Positions 20,362 through 28,726 of a DNA stretch of 64,000 nucleotides are shown here, in pieces. A program made the translations under genes and the position numbers. This stretch comes from Mariniphaga sp. (GTDB taxonomy: Bacteria; Bacteroidota; Bacteroidia; Bacteroidales; Prolixibacteraceae). Each line of letters starts with the position of its first letter. Within the stretch, counting starts at the first letter, position 1. Location: NCBI GenBank assembly GCA_025355585.1, contig JANXZJ010000086.1:1-64000 (forward strand), given 5' to 3'. The notes below the pieces were generated by a model. It worked only from the letters and a program-made list of their open reading frames with translations, was not told the DNA's origin and did no database searches.

Positions 20362-20784
20362 ATGAATTTGAAATTTCAATACGATTGCGCTGAGATCAAC
20401 TGGGAACTTGTTCCGGAAATATTAAAAGCGGCGGGAATGTCGTTTCACAGTGCCGATGTTCACAGACAAGCCTTTTCCGCGAGCGCTTCGGTTGTGTTTG
20501 TATATGACAATCAACAGCTGATTGGTTTTGCCCGGGCGATATCTGATGGCATCCTTCAGGCTGCCGTTTACGATGTTGCGGTTTTGCCTTCTTATCAGCG
20601 ACTTGGAATCGGAAAACAAATGATCGAAAAGTTGGTGGAATCACTTCCCGGATGTAATTTTATCCTTTATGCTTCACCAGGGAAAGAACTCTTTTACGGG
20701 AAACTAAAGTTCCGGAGGATGAAAACCGGAATGGCATTGTTTGTTAAAGCAGATATCATGACTGACAGGGGATTTACGGAATAG
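20362..20784 (+). CDS. GNAT family N-acetyltransferase
   Basis: The ATG at 20362 gives a 140-residue single-domain GNAT protein. The acetyl-CoA binding loop is visible as VLPSYQRLGIGKQMIEKL, preceded by the beta4 strand AAVYDVAV, and YGKLKFRRMKTGMALFV matches the C-terminal part of the fold. An upstream in-frame ATG at 20257 would overlap the preceding gene in another frame and adds unlike sequence. The acetyl acceptor is unknown. Confidence 0.85.
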   Translation: MNLKFQYDCAEINWELVPEILKAAGMSFHSADVHRQAFSASASVVFVYDNQQLIGFARAISDGILQAAVYDVAVLPSYQRLGIGKQMIEKLVESLPGCNFILYASPGKELFYGKLKFRRMKTGMALFVKADIMTDRGFTE

Positions 20785-20802
20785 ACTTTTAAATACATAC
20801 CT

Positions 20803-21279
20803 ATGAACGCAATTATTGAAAAATTTGTGGGCGATAAGAACATCGCATTGATCGGAGTTTCGGCGAACAAACAGAAGTTTGGAAATGCGTTGCTTCATGA
20901 ATTGACCAAAAAGGGATATACCATTTATCCGGTCCATCCAACGCTTGCCGAAGTTGAAAATATCAAATGTTATCCCGATGTCACAACACTTCCTTGTCAT
21001 GTGACTAATTTGATTTTGGTCGTGAATCCATCGATTGCAGAACAGGTAATTCCACAATTAAAAGATTCGCCCATCCAACGCGTATGGATGCACCGGGGTG
21101 CGGGAAAAGGTACAGGTTCAATTGCAGCAATCGAAGCTTGTAAGGACAACGGGCTTGAAGTTGTTCATGGTTTTTGTCCGATGATGTTTTTCGCCCCGTC
21201 AGGAATTCACAGCTTACATTTTTGGATGCGAAGAAAATTTGGTAAAATACCTTCGGAGTTCTCATTAAGCCACAGCTGA
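20803..21279 (+). CDS. CoA-binding domain protein
   Basis: This 158-residue cytoplasmic protein is a stand-alone CoA-binding Rossmann domain (CoA_binding_2, PF13380, YccU-like). The N-terminal IALIGVSANKQKFGNAL, the middle SIAEQVIPQLKDSPIQRVWMH and the GLEVVHGFCPMMFF strand fit the family. It starts 18 bases after the acetyltransferase gene. Such proteins are thought to bind CoA; no catalytic role is known. Confidence 0.83.
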   Translation: MNAIIEKFVGDKNIALIGVSANKQKFGNALLHELTKKGYTIYPVHPTLAEVENIKCYPDVTTLPCHVTNLILVVNPSIAEQVIPQLKDSPIQRVWMHRGAGKGTGSIAAIEACKDNGLEVVHGFCPMMFFAPSGIHSLHFWMRRKFGKIPSEFSLSHS

Positions 21280-21373
21280 AATTGTTCTTTCTATTGAGTA
21301 ACACATTTGCAACATTCTTTCAGGAATTGTTGTTATCAGCATATTGTACTTGAAAATTGAAAATTTATCAATT

Positions 21374-21736
21374 ATGAAAATTTATCTTGTGAGCATGATG
21401 AATGCTTTTGTTTTGATGATTCTTGGTCTTTGGAGCTTTATCGGATCTGAAACGCCCTCTCTTACTGCTCTCATTCCTATCATGACAGGAGCCTTTTTGC
21501 TGTCATTAATTCATGGCCTCCGATATGGCAGTAAGCCGGCGGCAAATATTTCTATGGTTTTGACTTCACTGATTTTAATTGCTATGATCGTGCCTTTCAT
21601 AAGTGCTTTGGGCCATAACGATGGTGCTTCCGTCTATCGGATCGGGTTTATGATGGCTTCATGCTCCGTTGCGATTGGTTTTTTTGTCAGTAAAATGATC
21701 AAGGTAAGGAAAAGAAGAGTGAAAATAAAAGGTTAA
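21374..21736 (+). CDS. Small membrane protein, four segments
   Basis: Starting at the ATG at 21374, the 120-residue protein has four hydrophobic segments and a basic C-terminal tail (KMIKVRKRRVKIKG). An in-frame TTG at 21344 would add ten residues of no clear value. The layout resembles small uncharacterised membrane proteins of Bacteroidota; no family is assigned. Confidence 0.6.
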   Translation: MKIYLVSMMNAFVLMILGLWSFIGSETPSLTALIPIMTGAFLLSLIHGLRYGSKPAANISMVLTSLILIAMIVPFISALGHNDGASVYRIGFMMASCSVAIGFFVSKMIKVRKRRVKIKG

Positions 21737-21921
21737 AGCAGATCCAAATACGATATAGGTTGTTTGCTGATTTCTATCAAGATGAAAATGTGTTTACATG
21801 AACCTGAGTCAGCAGTCATTCTTAACCTTCAACTGTTTCGCATTCGGTTTTCAGACTTTATCCTTTAAACTTTAACCTATAACCTTTGTTTTTCCTTACA
21901 TTGCATGCTTAAAATAGGTAA

Positions 21922-22191
21922 ATGGACAAAAAAAAGTTGAAATTCCGGTTGGGAATTATCCTGATTTCGGTTTCCGTCGTGTTTTTCCTGATCATATTTG
22001 CACTTCCTTTTGTTTCGATGGATTTAAAGGTAAAAGTTGCTTTGACAACAACGCTGGTTGTGATTGGAGAGGTGAGCTTTTGGGTGGGAACCTTATTAAT
22101 TGGTAAAGAAGTCTACAAAAAATTCATGGCAAAACTAAAGTCCGGCGAATGGCTTGAGAAAAAGAAAGAGGACGAAAACACCAAAAGCTAA
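21922..22191 (+). CDS. Transporter suffix domain-containing protein
   Basis: The 89-residue protein has a basic N-terminus (MDKKKLKFRLG), two membrane segments and a charged C-terminal tail. This arrangement resembles the small family called transporter suffix domain, named because it also occurs as the tail of some transporters. Here it stands free, 64 bases before a MarC family gene. Whether it assists that or another transporter is not known. Confidence 0.65.
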   Translation: MDKKKLKFRLGIILISVSVVFFLIIFALPFVSMDLKVKVALTTTLVVIGEVSFWVGTLLIGKEVYKKFMAKLKSGEWLEKKKEDENTKS

Positions 22192-22255
22192 AGTTTCAAA
22201 TAACAGTACCCTGCGAATACAAATTAAACCAGCTAATCATCTAAATCTTTGAATA

Positions 22256-22888
22256 ATGTCAGATAGTCTCTCATTTGCATTGCTCTGTTTTACCTCTTTT
22301 TTTACATTGCTGAATCCACTTGGGGTGATGCCCTTGTTTATGACAATGACAAAAGACTTTGAAGTGGTTTCGCGACGGAAAACGGCATTAAAAGCGACCA
22401 TCGTTTCTTTCTTTACAATCATGAGTTTTGCTGTGACGGGACAATTATTATTCCGGTTCTTCGGGATTTCGGTCGATAGTTTGCGCATTGTCGGAGGGGT
22501 CATCTTCTTCATCATGGGGCAGGATATGTTGCAGGCACGGCTTGGCAATACGAAGATTACCGAATCTGAAATGGAGAAACACATTACCGATATTTCGATT
22601 ACTCCTTTAGCCATTCCGATGATCTGCGGGCCGGGTGCGATTACAAATGCGATTGTTTTAATGCAGGATGCCGTCAACATGGAAATGAAAGTGATTCTGA
22701 TCGTCTCAATCCTGGTTATTTGTGTGATTACTTACCTGGTTTTAATCGCAGCATCTCCGATTATGAAGGTCTTGGGCGAAACCGGAAATAAAATTATGCT
22801 CCGGTTGATGGGTTTGATCGTGATGGTTATTGGCGTTGAATTCTTCTTTGCCGGATTAAAGCCTTTTGTAAAGGAGATGATGAAATAG
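22256..22888 (+). CDS. MarC family integral membrane protein
   Basis: MarC family proteins (PF01914, NAAT family) have six membrane segments; the 210-residue length fits. Typical motifs are NPLGVMPLFMTMT near the N-terminus and TPLAIPMICGPGAITNAIVL in the middle. Some relatives have been linked to amino-acid transport, but the role of most is unknown. The ATG is at 22256, and a REP-like element follows downstream. Confidence 0.85.
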   Translation: MSDSLSFALLCFTSFFTLLNPLGVMPLFMTMTKDFEVVSRRKTALKATIVSFFTIMSFAVTGQLLFRFFGISVDSLRIVGGVIFFIMGQDMLQARLGNTKITESEMEKHITDISITPLAIPMICGPGAITNAIVLMQDAVNMEMKVILIVSILVICVITYLVLIAASPIMKVLGETGNKIMLRLMGLIVMVIGVEFFFAGLKPFVKEMMK

Positions 22889-22988
22889 TCCGACGTTGAC
22901 TCAATGTGACAATTTTAAAATGACAATTTACGAATTGGTCAGAAGTAAAATATTGATTCTTTTTGTACACTGAAAGGGTTAAATGTCA

Positions 22989-23115
22989 ATAACCCAGGGT
23001 AAGGAGGAATAGTTTATCCCGATTTTTATCGGGAACGCAACCTGGGGTAAAGAAGTGTAAGACAAACAAAGGCGCATCTGGAAAGGCAAATTAAAAATCA
23101 AATGCTGTATGCGCC
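22989..23115. repeat. REP-like palindromic element
   Basis: Two related near-palindromes, AACCCAGGGTAAGG (22991-) and AACCTGGGGTAAAG (23039-), flank a hairpin TCCCGAT-TTTT-ATCGGGA. A further stem GGCGCAT / ATGCGCC (23071-23077 and 23109-23115) lies on the right. Paired AACCCAGGGT-type palindromes are common dispersed repeats in Bacteroidota and are often linked to REP-associated tyrosine transposases. No transposase gene is present here, so this is probably an isolated copy. It fills the 291-base gap between marC and the serine hydrolase. Confidence 0.5.
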
Positions 23116-23179
23116 GCAAATAGAACACTTGATATGATTAAAAACAGGCATAAGTGAAGATCTTATATATCGAAAAAAC

Positions 23180-24232
23180 ATGGGTGTCATGAATACGAAT
23201 TCTTATTCCCGTTTCCGGTTTCTTTTATTTCTGGGACTCATTTCCCTCAATCTGATGATGAGTTATGCTGTTGCAGCACAGGATCAGTTCGACCGGGTGA
23301 CGCGTGTACTTGAATCGAAGAAGCATGTGCTTGGCGGGAATGTATGTATGCTGATTTTTAAAGATAACAGACTTGTATATTCTCAAAATATGGGAGATTA
23401 TACACGTAATACACCCGAAATGATTGCAAGTTGCAGTAAGTGGCTTACGGCCGCGCTTGCTGCTACGTTTATTGATGAAGGAAAGATCTCTCCAACGGAT
23501 TCAATCGGGAAGTATTTGCCCGTCTTTACGCAGTATGGGAAAGGAAATATCACAATTGATCAGTGTCTGAGTCATACCCTGGGGATTGAAAGCGGACAAA
23601 TAACACTCCGGACGCTTTTGGAACGGAGAAAGATAACATCGCTGGAAGAAGAGACGAAGCTTTTTGCCGAAAAACAGATGGCTGGCAAACCCGGCGAAGT
23701 GTTCAGCTATGGAAATGTGGGTTTAAATATTGTCGGACGCATTCTTGAAGTCGTCTCTCACCAGAATTTTGAAACACTTTTTCAGCAACGGATTGCAAAG
23801 CCGCTTGCGATGAAAAATACAACCTTTGCGAAAGGGAAAACGGTGAATCCTTCAGGTGGGGCGACATCCACTGCGGCTGATTATATGAATTTTCTGCAAA
23901 TGATTCTTCAGAAAGGAACCTTCAAGGGGAAACAAATCATTAACGCAAAGACAATCGAATTGATGCAGATCAGCCGGACCGTCCATGCAAAGGTTGTTTA
24001 TACCCCGGCTGAAGCTGTTGGTTATGAATATGGATGGGGCGAATGGATCCTGCAGAAAGATGAAATGGGAAATAGTACAGTTGTGTGCAGTCCGGGGTTA
24101 TTTGGAACTTATCCGTGGGTAGATGTTAAACGAAATTACGCTGCAATTGTATTTGTGAAGAATATCAGGGTTAAAAACCGGCAAAAGATTTACCAGGAAA
24201 TACGGGATGCGGTGAATTTGTCGATAAAATAA
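23180..24232 (+). CDS. Secreted serine hydrolase, beta-lactamase/EstB family
   Basis: This 350-residue protein belongs to the serine beta-lactamase-like family (PF00144), which includes esterases, D-aminopeptidases and class C-type enzymes. An N-terminal signal peptide ends near AVAAQ (about residue 34). The catalytic SxxK is S84-C-S-K87, followed by the Y-x-N motif in SYGNVGLN at about residue 175. The start could also be the ATG three codons later. The substrate is unknown; the name does not imply antibiotic resistance. Confidence 0.85.
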   Translation: MGVMNTNSYSRFRFLLFLGLISLNLMMSYAVAAQDQFDRVTRVLESKKHVLGGNVCMLIFKDNRLVYSQNMGDYTRNTPEMIASCSKWLTAALAATFIDEGKISPTDSIGKYLPVFTQYGKGNITIDQCLSHTLGIESGQITLRTLLERRKITSLEEETKLFAEKQMAGKPGEVFSYGNVGLNIVGRILEVVSHQNFETLFQQRIAKPLAMKNTTFAKGKTVNPSGGATSTAADYMNFLQMILQKGTFKGKQIINAKTIELMQISRTVHAKVVYTPAEAVGYEYGWGEWILQKDEMGNSTVVCSPGLFGTYPWVDVKRNYAAIVFVKNIRVKNRQKIYQEIRDAVNLSIK

Positions 24233-24271
24233 TGCGAAGTCAATAAACCAGAATGAATTATTTTCTTTCCG

Positions 24272-24570
24272 GAATCACAAAATATTGATTCACCTTCCAA
24301 CACATCGTTTTGAATTCACTTTATTTAGAATCACTCTCAAATACGTCGTTTGCGAATCACAAAACACAGAATCACTTTCCAACGCGTCGTTTTGAATTCA
24401 CTTTATTTAGAATCACTCTCAAATACGTCGTTTGAGAATCACAAAACATAGATTCACTTTCCAACGCGTCGTTTTGAAATCACTTTATTTAGAATCACTC
24501 TCAAATACGTCGTTTGAGAATCACAAAACATAGATTCACTTTCCAACGCGCCGTTTGAGAATCTCAAAAC
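24272..24570. repeat. 82-bp minisatellite, about 3.6 copies
   Basis: Units begin at 24272, 24354, 24436 and 24518, each with GAATCACAAAA, and are nearly identical; the last is partial. Each 82-base unit is itself two diverged halves of 40 and 42 bases that share the pattern GAATCACT-x-TC-AA-x-CGTCGTTT. The period is not a multiple of three, so it is unlikely to be coding. It lies between the serine hydrolase and the AlkD-like gene. Confidence 0.9.
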
Positions 24571-24586
24571 ACACAATTTGCCTGTG

Positions 24587-24754
24587 ATAATGCCCAAACC
24601 GATTTGAAAAAGCATACATCGGTACCCGATTATGCCTAAACTGATTTCAAAAAGCACTCATTAGGACATGATGATGCCTAAAGTGATTTGCAAAAGCTTC
24701 CATTGGCACCCGATGATGCCCAAATAGATTTACGAAAGCATCTGTTTGGACATA
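24587..24754. repeat. 42-bp degenerate tandem repeat, four copies
   Basis: Four units of exactly 42 bases (24587, 24629, 24671, 24713) share ATGATGCC-TAAA-TGATTT-AAAAGC. They diverge more than the 82-bp units, mostly by substitution. The period of 14 codons keeps frame, but stop codons interrupt every frame, so no protein is made across all copies. The half-unit of the left array is also 40-42 bases. Together the two arrays fill most of the 752-base gap from 24233 to 24984; nothing else is seen in it. Confidence 0.85.
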
Positions 24755-24984
24755 ATTATTCCTGCTTCGGAATTAAAAGGGGATTTCCTTTTATATTGCC
24801 TGTGATAAAATATAATTTTATCAGCATCCTGAATACTAAAGTACAATCCATTTCTATAAATGATCGTATCCGCAAAGGTTTCATCCAAATTATATCAAAT
24901 CATTTTACAGTTTGGATATTGTTTGTATTTGAAATCAATTTATCTTTATTCATTATTAAAACGAACCATATAAAGAGATTCTAT

Positions 24985-25698
24985 ATGAGCCAGATCATTG
25001 ATAATATCCGTGCCGAACTGATTGCAAACAGTGATGAACAATATCAGAAAAGCAGTCAGCATTTTTTTAAGGAAGAGATCCGTTGTTACGGAATAAAGAG
25101 TGCCACGGTGGTGAATATAGGTAAAGAACATTTTAAAGCGATAAAGAACCTGCCAAAAGAAGATATCTTTAATCTGTGTGATGAATTGTGGAAGTCGGGT
25201 ATCATTGAAGAATCGTTTGTGGCTTGTAACTGGTCATATGCTGTCTGTAAAAAATATACGCCCGAAGATTTAACGGTATTTGAAAAGTGGATCAACAATT
25301 ATGTCGATAATTGGGCATCGTGCGATACATTGTGCAATCATACGGTCGGGGAATTTGTGGAAATGTATCCTGAATCTGTTTCAGAATTAAAACGATGGGC
25401 AACATCATCCAACCGATGGATGAAACGCGCTGCGGCAGTATCATTGATCATTCCTGCACGTCATGGACTGTTTTTGAAAGATATCACTGAGATTTCGGAT
25501 ATCCTGCTGATGGATAACGATGATATGGTTCAGAAAGGGTATGGCTGGATGCTAAAAGCAGCAAGCCAGGCACACCAGAAAGAAATATTTGAATATGTAA
25601 TGTCGAAGAAAGCCGTTATGCCGCGCACAGCATTGCGATATGCGATTGAAAAGATGCCTGCTGAATTAAAAGCGAAGGCAATGGAGAAAAATAACTAA
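24985..25698 (+). CDS. AlkD-like DNA alkylation repair protein
   Basis: From the ATG at 24985 the protein has 237 residues made of HEAT-like helical repeats, fitting the DNA alkylation repair family (PF08713; AlkD/AlkC). AlkD-type enzymes remove N3- and N7-alkylated purines. Conserved-looking segments are VACNWSYAVCKKY, WASCDTLCNHTVG and RWMKRAAAVSLI. The open frame extends 99 codons upstream through the 42-bp repeats, but that part is not conserved-looking. A zinc-ribbon gene starts 16 bases after the stop. Confidence 0.85.
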   Translation: MSQIIDNIRAELIANSDEQYQKSSQHFFKEEIRCYGIKSATVVNIGKEHFKAIKNLPKEDIFNLCDELWKSGIIEESFVACNWSYAVCKKYTPEDLTVFEKWINNYVDNWASCDTLCNHTVGEFVEMYPESVSELKRWATSSNRWMKRAAAVSLIIPARHGLFLKDITEISDILLMDNDDMVQKGYGWMLKAASQAHQKEIFEYVMSKKAVMPRTALRYAIEKMPAELKAKAMEKNN

Positions 25699-25714
25699 TT
25701 AAATCACTAATATT

Positions 25715-25924
25715 ATGGCAATATTTGAAAAGGACGAACCTGAAAGTGTTGAAATTAAAGGATATGAATTAAAATGTCCTGTCTGCAGTAACAAATTATT
25801 TTATACAAGAAATGCACAACTGAATACTGCAGTTGCAACATTCTTCAATATTGACCGGGCCAATAAAAGCGCTACTTGTTTTGTCTGTTCAAATTGTACG
25901 CATATCTCCTGGTTTTTAGAATAG
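25715..25924 (+). CDS. Small zinc-ribbon protein
   Basis: The 69-residue protein carries two cysteine pairs, CPVC near residue 20 and CFVCSNC near residue 57, which would bind one zinc ion. The sequence between them has no other motif. It starts 16 bases after the AlkD-like gene and 55 bases before a DUF4153 gene, so it may share a transcript with one or both. It could bind nucleic acid or protein; the function is unknown. Confidence 0.65.
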   Translation: MAIFEKDEPESVEIKGYELKCPVCSNKLFYTRNAQLNTAVATFFNIDRANKSATCFVCSNCTHISWFLE

Positions 25925-25979
25925 AACATTTGAATAGTATCGAAATTAATAGAAGATACCAGAAAATTACAACCACATT

Positions 25980-27239
25980 ATGAAAGAACAAATCAGGGAA
26001 AATATTACCCAACCAGAAGAGCTTGAAAGAATTTATCGCGCTGATAAAAAGTCTTTTGAAACCGATTTTGAGACTGTTTATCCCGAGATACGGGAAACAG
26101 AGATCGCCAGGTTCTGGAAAATACGATTGGATTTTGATAAGCCCGTTGAAACGACGAATACATTTCACCGGTTAGATGTCATCGTGTTAATTATCGCATG
26201 TACAATCACCGGGTTTCTGATCAAATTGCCAGTGATCTTTAACCTTGAACTGAAAGAACCTTTCTATTATTTTAAAAATGCCGGAATAATTGTCTTTTTG
26301 GGTTTGTCGCTTTATGCCATCTGGACAAATAAAATACTTGAAAGGAAGAAATTTTATATTATTTTGGTTGCATTTTTAATTCCGGTCGTCTATATCAATT
26401 TATTACCATCGACGCAAGATAGCAATTCGATCAATTTGGCTTATATGCACTTACCTTTATTGATGTGGTGTGTTTACGGATTTATTTTCATCAACTTTGA
26501 CACAGCCGATAAAATCAAACGGATTGATTACATCAAATACAATGGTGATCTGGCTATTTTGGGTGCTATCATATTGATCGCCGGTGGAATTCTGACCGGG
26601 ATTACGATTGGTTTGTTTTCGGCAATTAAGGTTGACATCAAAAGCTTTTATATGCAGTATGTGGCAGTTTGGGGATTGGTATCGGCGCCAATCGTTGCAA
26701 CCTATATTATTCGCAATTATCCGACTTTAACAAATAAGATCGCTCCGATTATTGCCAATATCTTTAGCCCTTTAGTGTTGATTACGTTGATTGTTTTCCT
26801 GATTAATATTCCTGTTTCAGGCATCGACCTGTTTAATGACAGGGAATTCCTGCTGATTTTTAATGCGATGTTGCTTGGTGTAATGGGAATCATTGTTTTT
26901 TCGATTTCAGAAACATCGGTTCATAAAAAGCAAAAATTCAGCGAAATGGTCTTATTTGCCCTGACAGCAGTTACGCTTGTCATTGATTTATTCGCTTTGT
27001 CGGCCATCTTCTACCGGTTATCAGCGTTTGGAATAACTCCCAACCGGATTGCAGTGGTGATTTCTAATATCCTTATACTTGGAAATGTTGTCTTAATAAT
27101 GATTGACTTGTATAAAGTGAATTTCAAAAATGAGGATATCAAAAGTGTGGAGATGACTATTTCGAAATACTTACCGGTTTATATGCTTTGGACAATGATT
27201 GTTGTATTTGGGTTTCCATTTATCTTTGGAATGAAGTAA
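25980..27239 (+). CDS. DUF4153-like membrane protein
   Basis: The 419-residue protein begins with a soluble segment (QPEELERIYRADKKSFETDF) that resembles the N-terminus seen in Bacteroidota DUF4153 proteins, followed by about twelve hydrophobic segments. No catalytic motif is seen. Function of the family is unknown. A separate promoter is not obvious and it follows the zinc-ribbon gene by 55 bases. Confidence 0.65.
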   Translation: MKEQIRENITQPEELERIYRADKKSFETDFETVYPEIRETEIARFWKIRLDFDKPVETTNTFHRLDVIVLIIACTITGFLIKLPVIFNLELKEPFYYFKNAGIIVFLGLSLYAIWTNKILERKKFYIILVAFLIPVVYINLLPSTQDSNSINLAYMHLPLLMWCVYGFIFINFDTADKIKRIDYIKYNGDLAILGAIILIAGGILTGITIGLFSAIKVDIKSFYMQYVAVWGLVSAPIVATYIIRNYPTLTNKIAPIIANIFSPLVLITLIVFLINIPVSGIDLFNDREFLLIFNAMLLGVMGIIVFSISETSVHKKQKFSEMVLFALTAVTLVIDLFALSAIFYRLSAFGITPNRIAVVISNILILGNVVLIMIDLYKVNFKNEDIKSVEMTISKYLPVYMLWTMIVVFGFPFIFGMK

Positions 27240-27288
27240 GAAACAGGTTTTAAACAGCAGTAATGTCAACTATTAAAACTAATTTTCA

Positions 27289-27693
27289 ATGATAAAAGAG
27301 CGGCTTGAATATGAACTGCCTGAATCAACAGAGCAATGGGGATGGAAGTATCATCATTTAGGTATTCCTACCGATCGCGTTATGCCGGATGAGAAATACC
27401 TTCCCCAATTCAAGCTTTACGTCTCCGGTTTTAACAGTAGTCCTTTCGAAATTGAATGGATGCGGTTTGAAAAAGATAGTTCAATTGATCAACTGATTCA
27501 GACAGTTCCTCACCTTGCATTTGAAGTCGCTGATATCGATTATGAATTGGCGACGCATCATCTTAAAATACTAACGCCGCCAAATCATCCGGGCGAAGGG
27601 ATCCGGGTTGCAATGATTGAGCACAATGGCGCTCCGGTTGAGTTAATTGAATTTGCAAAATCTACATCGATAAACCATAAATCATTCCTGTAA
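27289..27693 (+). CDS. VOC family (glyoxalase-like) protein
   Basis: This 134-residue protein fits the vicinal oxygen chelate fold: HHLGIPTD at the start gives the first metal-binding strand, HLAFEVADID the middle, and VAMIEHNGAPVELIEF the last strand with the terminal Glu. Proteins of this fold include glyoxalases and dioxygenases; the substrate is unknown. The 3' end overlaps the convergent membrane protein gene by 32 bases. Confidence 0.8.
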   Translation: MIKERLEYELPESTEQWGWKYHHLGIPTDRVMPDEKYLPQFKLYVSGFNSSPFEIEWMRFEKDSSIDQLIQTVPHLAFEVADIDYELATHHLKILTPPNHPGEGIRVAMIEHNGAPVELIEFAKSTSINHKSFL

Positions 27694-28036
27694 TCATTGG
27701 AATGAGCCAGATGATCCAGACTACAAGACTGAATTTATGAAAATGCAGTAACCGCATTTCATCCTTCTTATAGACTACAATTGAAGCCCATGTAGCATGG
27801 AAAAGCATTAAAACGATAGCAGTCATTCCTGTAATTCCATGAAAATTAAATTGAAAGATGGAACCTGCCATAATTGTCATGGCTCCGGTACCGATTGTAT
27901 CGAAAATGAGTCCAAGCCAGAATACCAATAAATGCCAGGGCTTAAGTCTTCCCTGGAGTTTTTCGCTCCAGACACCTACCGAATATAAAATGCAGGCTAC
28001 AAAAATAAGATTCATCGCAATTATCAGCATAATCAT
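27662..28036 (-). CDS. HsmA/TIGR03987-like membrane protein
   Basis: The 124-residue protein has four membrane segments with conserved-looking polar residues in GLIFDTIGTGAM and LMLFHATWA. It resembles the small family TIGR03987 (HsmA). The role is not known. It is convergent with, and overlaps the end of, the VOC gene. Confidence 0.65.
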   Translation of the reverse strand: MIMLIIAMNLIFVACILYSVGVWSEKLQGRLKPWHLLVFWLGLIFDTIGTGAMTIMAGSIFQFNFHGITGMTAIVLMLFHATWASIVVYKKDEMRLLHFHKFSLVVWIIWLIPMITGMIYGLSM

Positions 28037-28223
28037 GGTTTGAAATTACGTTCTAAAAATAGTGAAAAGAAAACAATTACATGATTCAGGTGAATTACCA
28101 CCCTTTGATCAATGCAAACGCGGTTAACGGGAGTAGTTATACATAAATTCATTCTGATAGGAGGCCGGATAACGTGTGTCTTAATAAATTCTGAGTCAGA
28201 TTATGAGAACTTTCAAACTTTTA

Positions 28224-28231
28224 TATCTTTG
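28224..28231 (+). promoter_or_regulatory. -7 box for the lipoprotein gene
   Basis: TATCTTTG matches TANNTTTG and lies 25 bases before the ATG at 28257. It lies inside a longer upstream open frame, which argues that translation begins at 28257. No clear -33 TTTG is seen. Confidence 0.45.
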
Positions 28232-28256
28232 CTGCAGTTCAACAACGGAATTTGAA

Positions 28257-28679
28257 ATGGCGAACGGCTATTCTGCATTAAAATACCTCTTTTTATCTGC
28301 GATTTTCATTGCGGTTGTTTTTGCTTGTACCGAAAAGAACCAGGTGAGCGGGAGTGGTATATTAAAAGGTAAAATCTCGATTGGTCCGCTGTGTCCTGTC
28401 CAGAAAGATCCGCCGGATCCGGGATGCCTTCCTACGAAGGAAACATACAAAGCCTGGGCAACAGCTGTATGGACCGTGAATAAAAAAACAAAAATAACAA
28501 CGCTTAATCCGTCTCTGGACGGAAATTACCAGCTTGGACTTCCTTCGGGCAATTACATCATCGACTTTGAAGTGGCAAGAACTAATGGAGTTGGCGGAAG
28601 TAACCTTCCGGCCACTATTTCAATCTCGAACATAAATACAACAACTTTCAATATTGATATTGACACAGGTATCAGGTGA
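28257..28679 (+). CDS. Small lipoprotein with Ig-like fold
   Basis: Translation from 28257 gives 140 residues with an N-terminal hydrophobic segment ending in VVFAC, a fit to a lipobox with the lipidated Cys at about residue 23. The mature part contains GPLCPVQKDPPDPGCLP, then GNYQLGLPSGNYIIDF, a pattern of carboxypeptidase-regulatory-like beta-sandwich proteins. It is probably anchored in the envelope. The longer frame from 28203 would place the signal segment inside the protein and overlaps the promoter. Function is unknown. Confidence 0.65.
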   Translation: MANGYSALKYLFLSAIFIAVVFACTEKNQVSGSGILKGKISIGPLCPVQKDPPDPGCLPTKETYKAWATAVWTVNKKTKITTLNPSLDGNYQLGLPSGNYIIDFEVARTNGVGGSNLPATISISNINTTTFNIDIDTGIR

Positions 28680-28726
28680 ATCTGCACCTTTACGCGAATC
28701 CGCATTCTTTCACAAACAACTAACTG

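Noticed and set aside
24454-24657. Minus-strand frame of 67 codons over the two repeat arrays
   Set aside because: It spans two unrelated tandem repeats, breaks in other copies, and has no start signal.
24272-24754. Possible CRISPR array
   Set aside because: The units are contiguous tandem repeats with no unique spacers, and the periods (82 and 42) cover the whole sequence.
24688-24984. N-terminal extension of the AlkD-like protein
   Set aside because: The open frame continues upstream only through the 42-bp repeats and AT-rich spacer; the conserved protein begins at the ATG at 24985.
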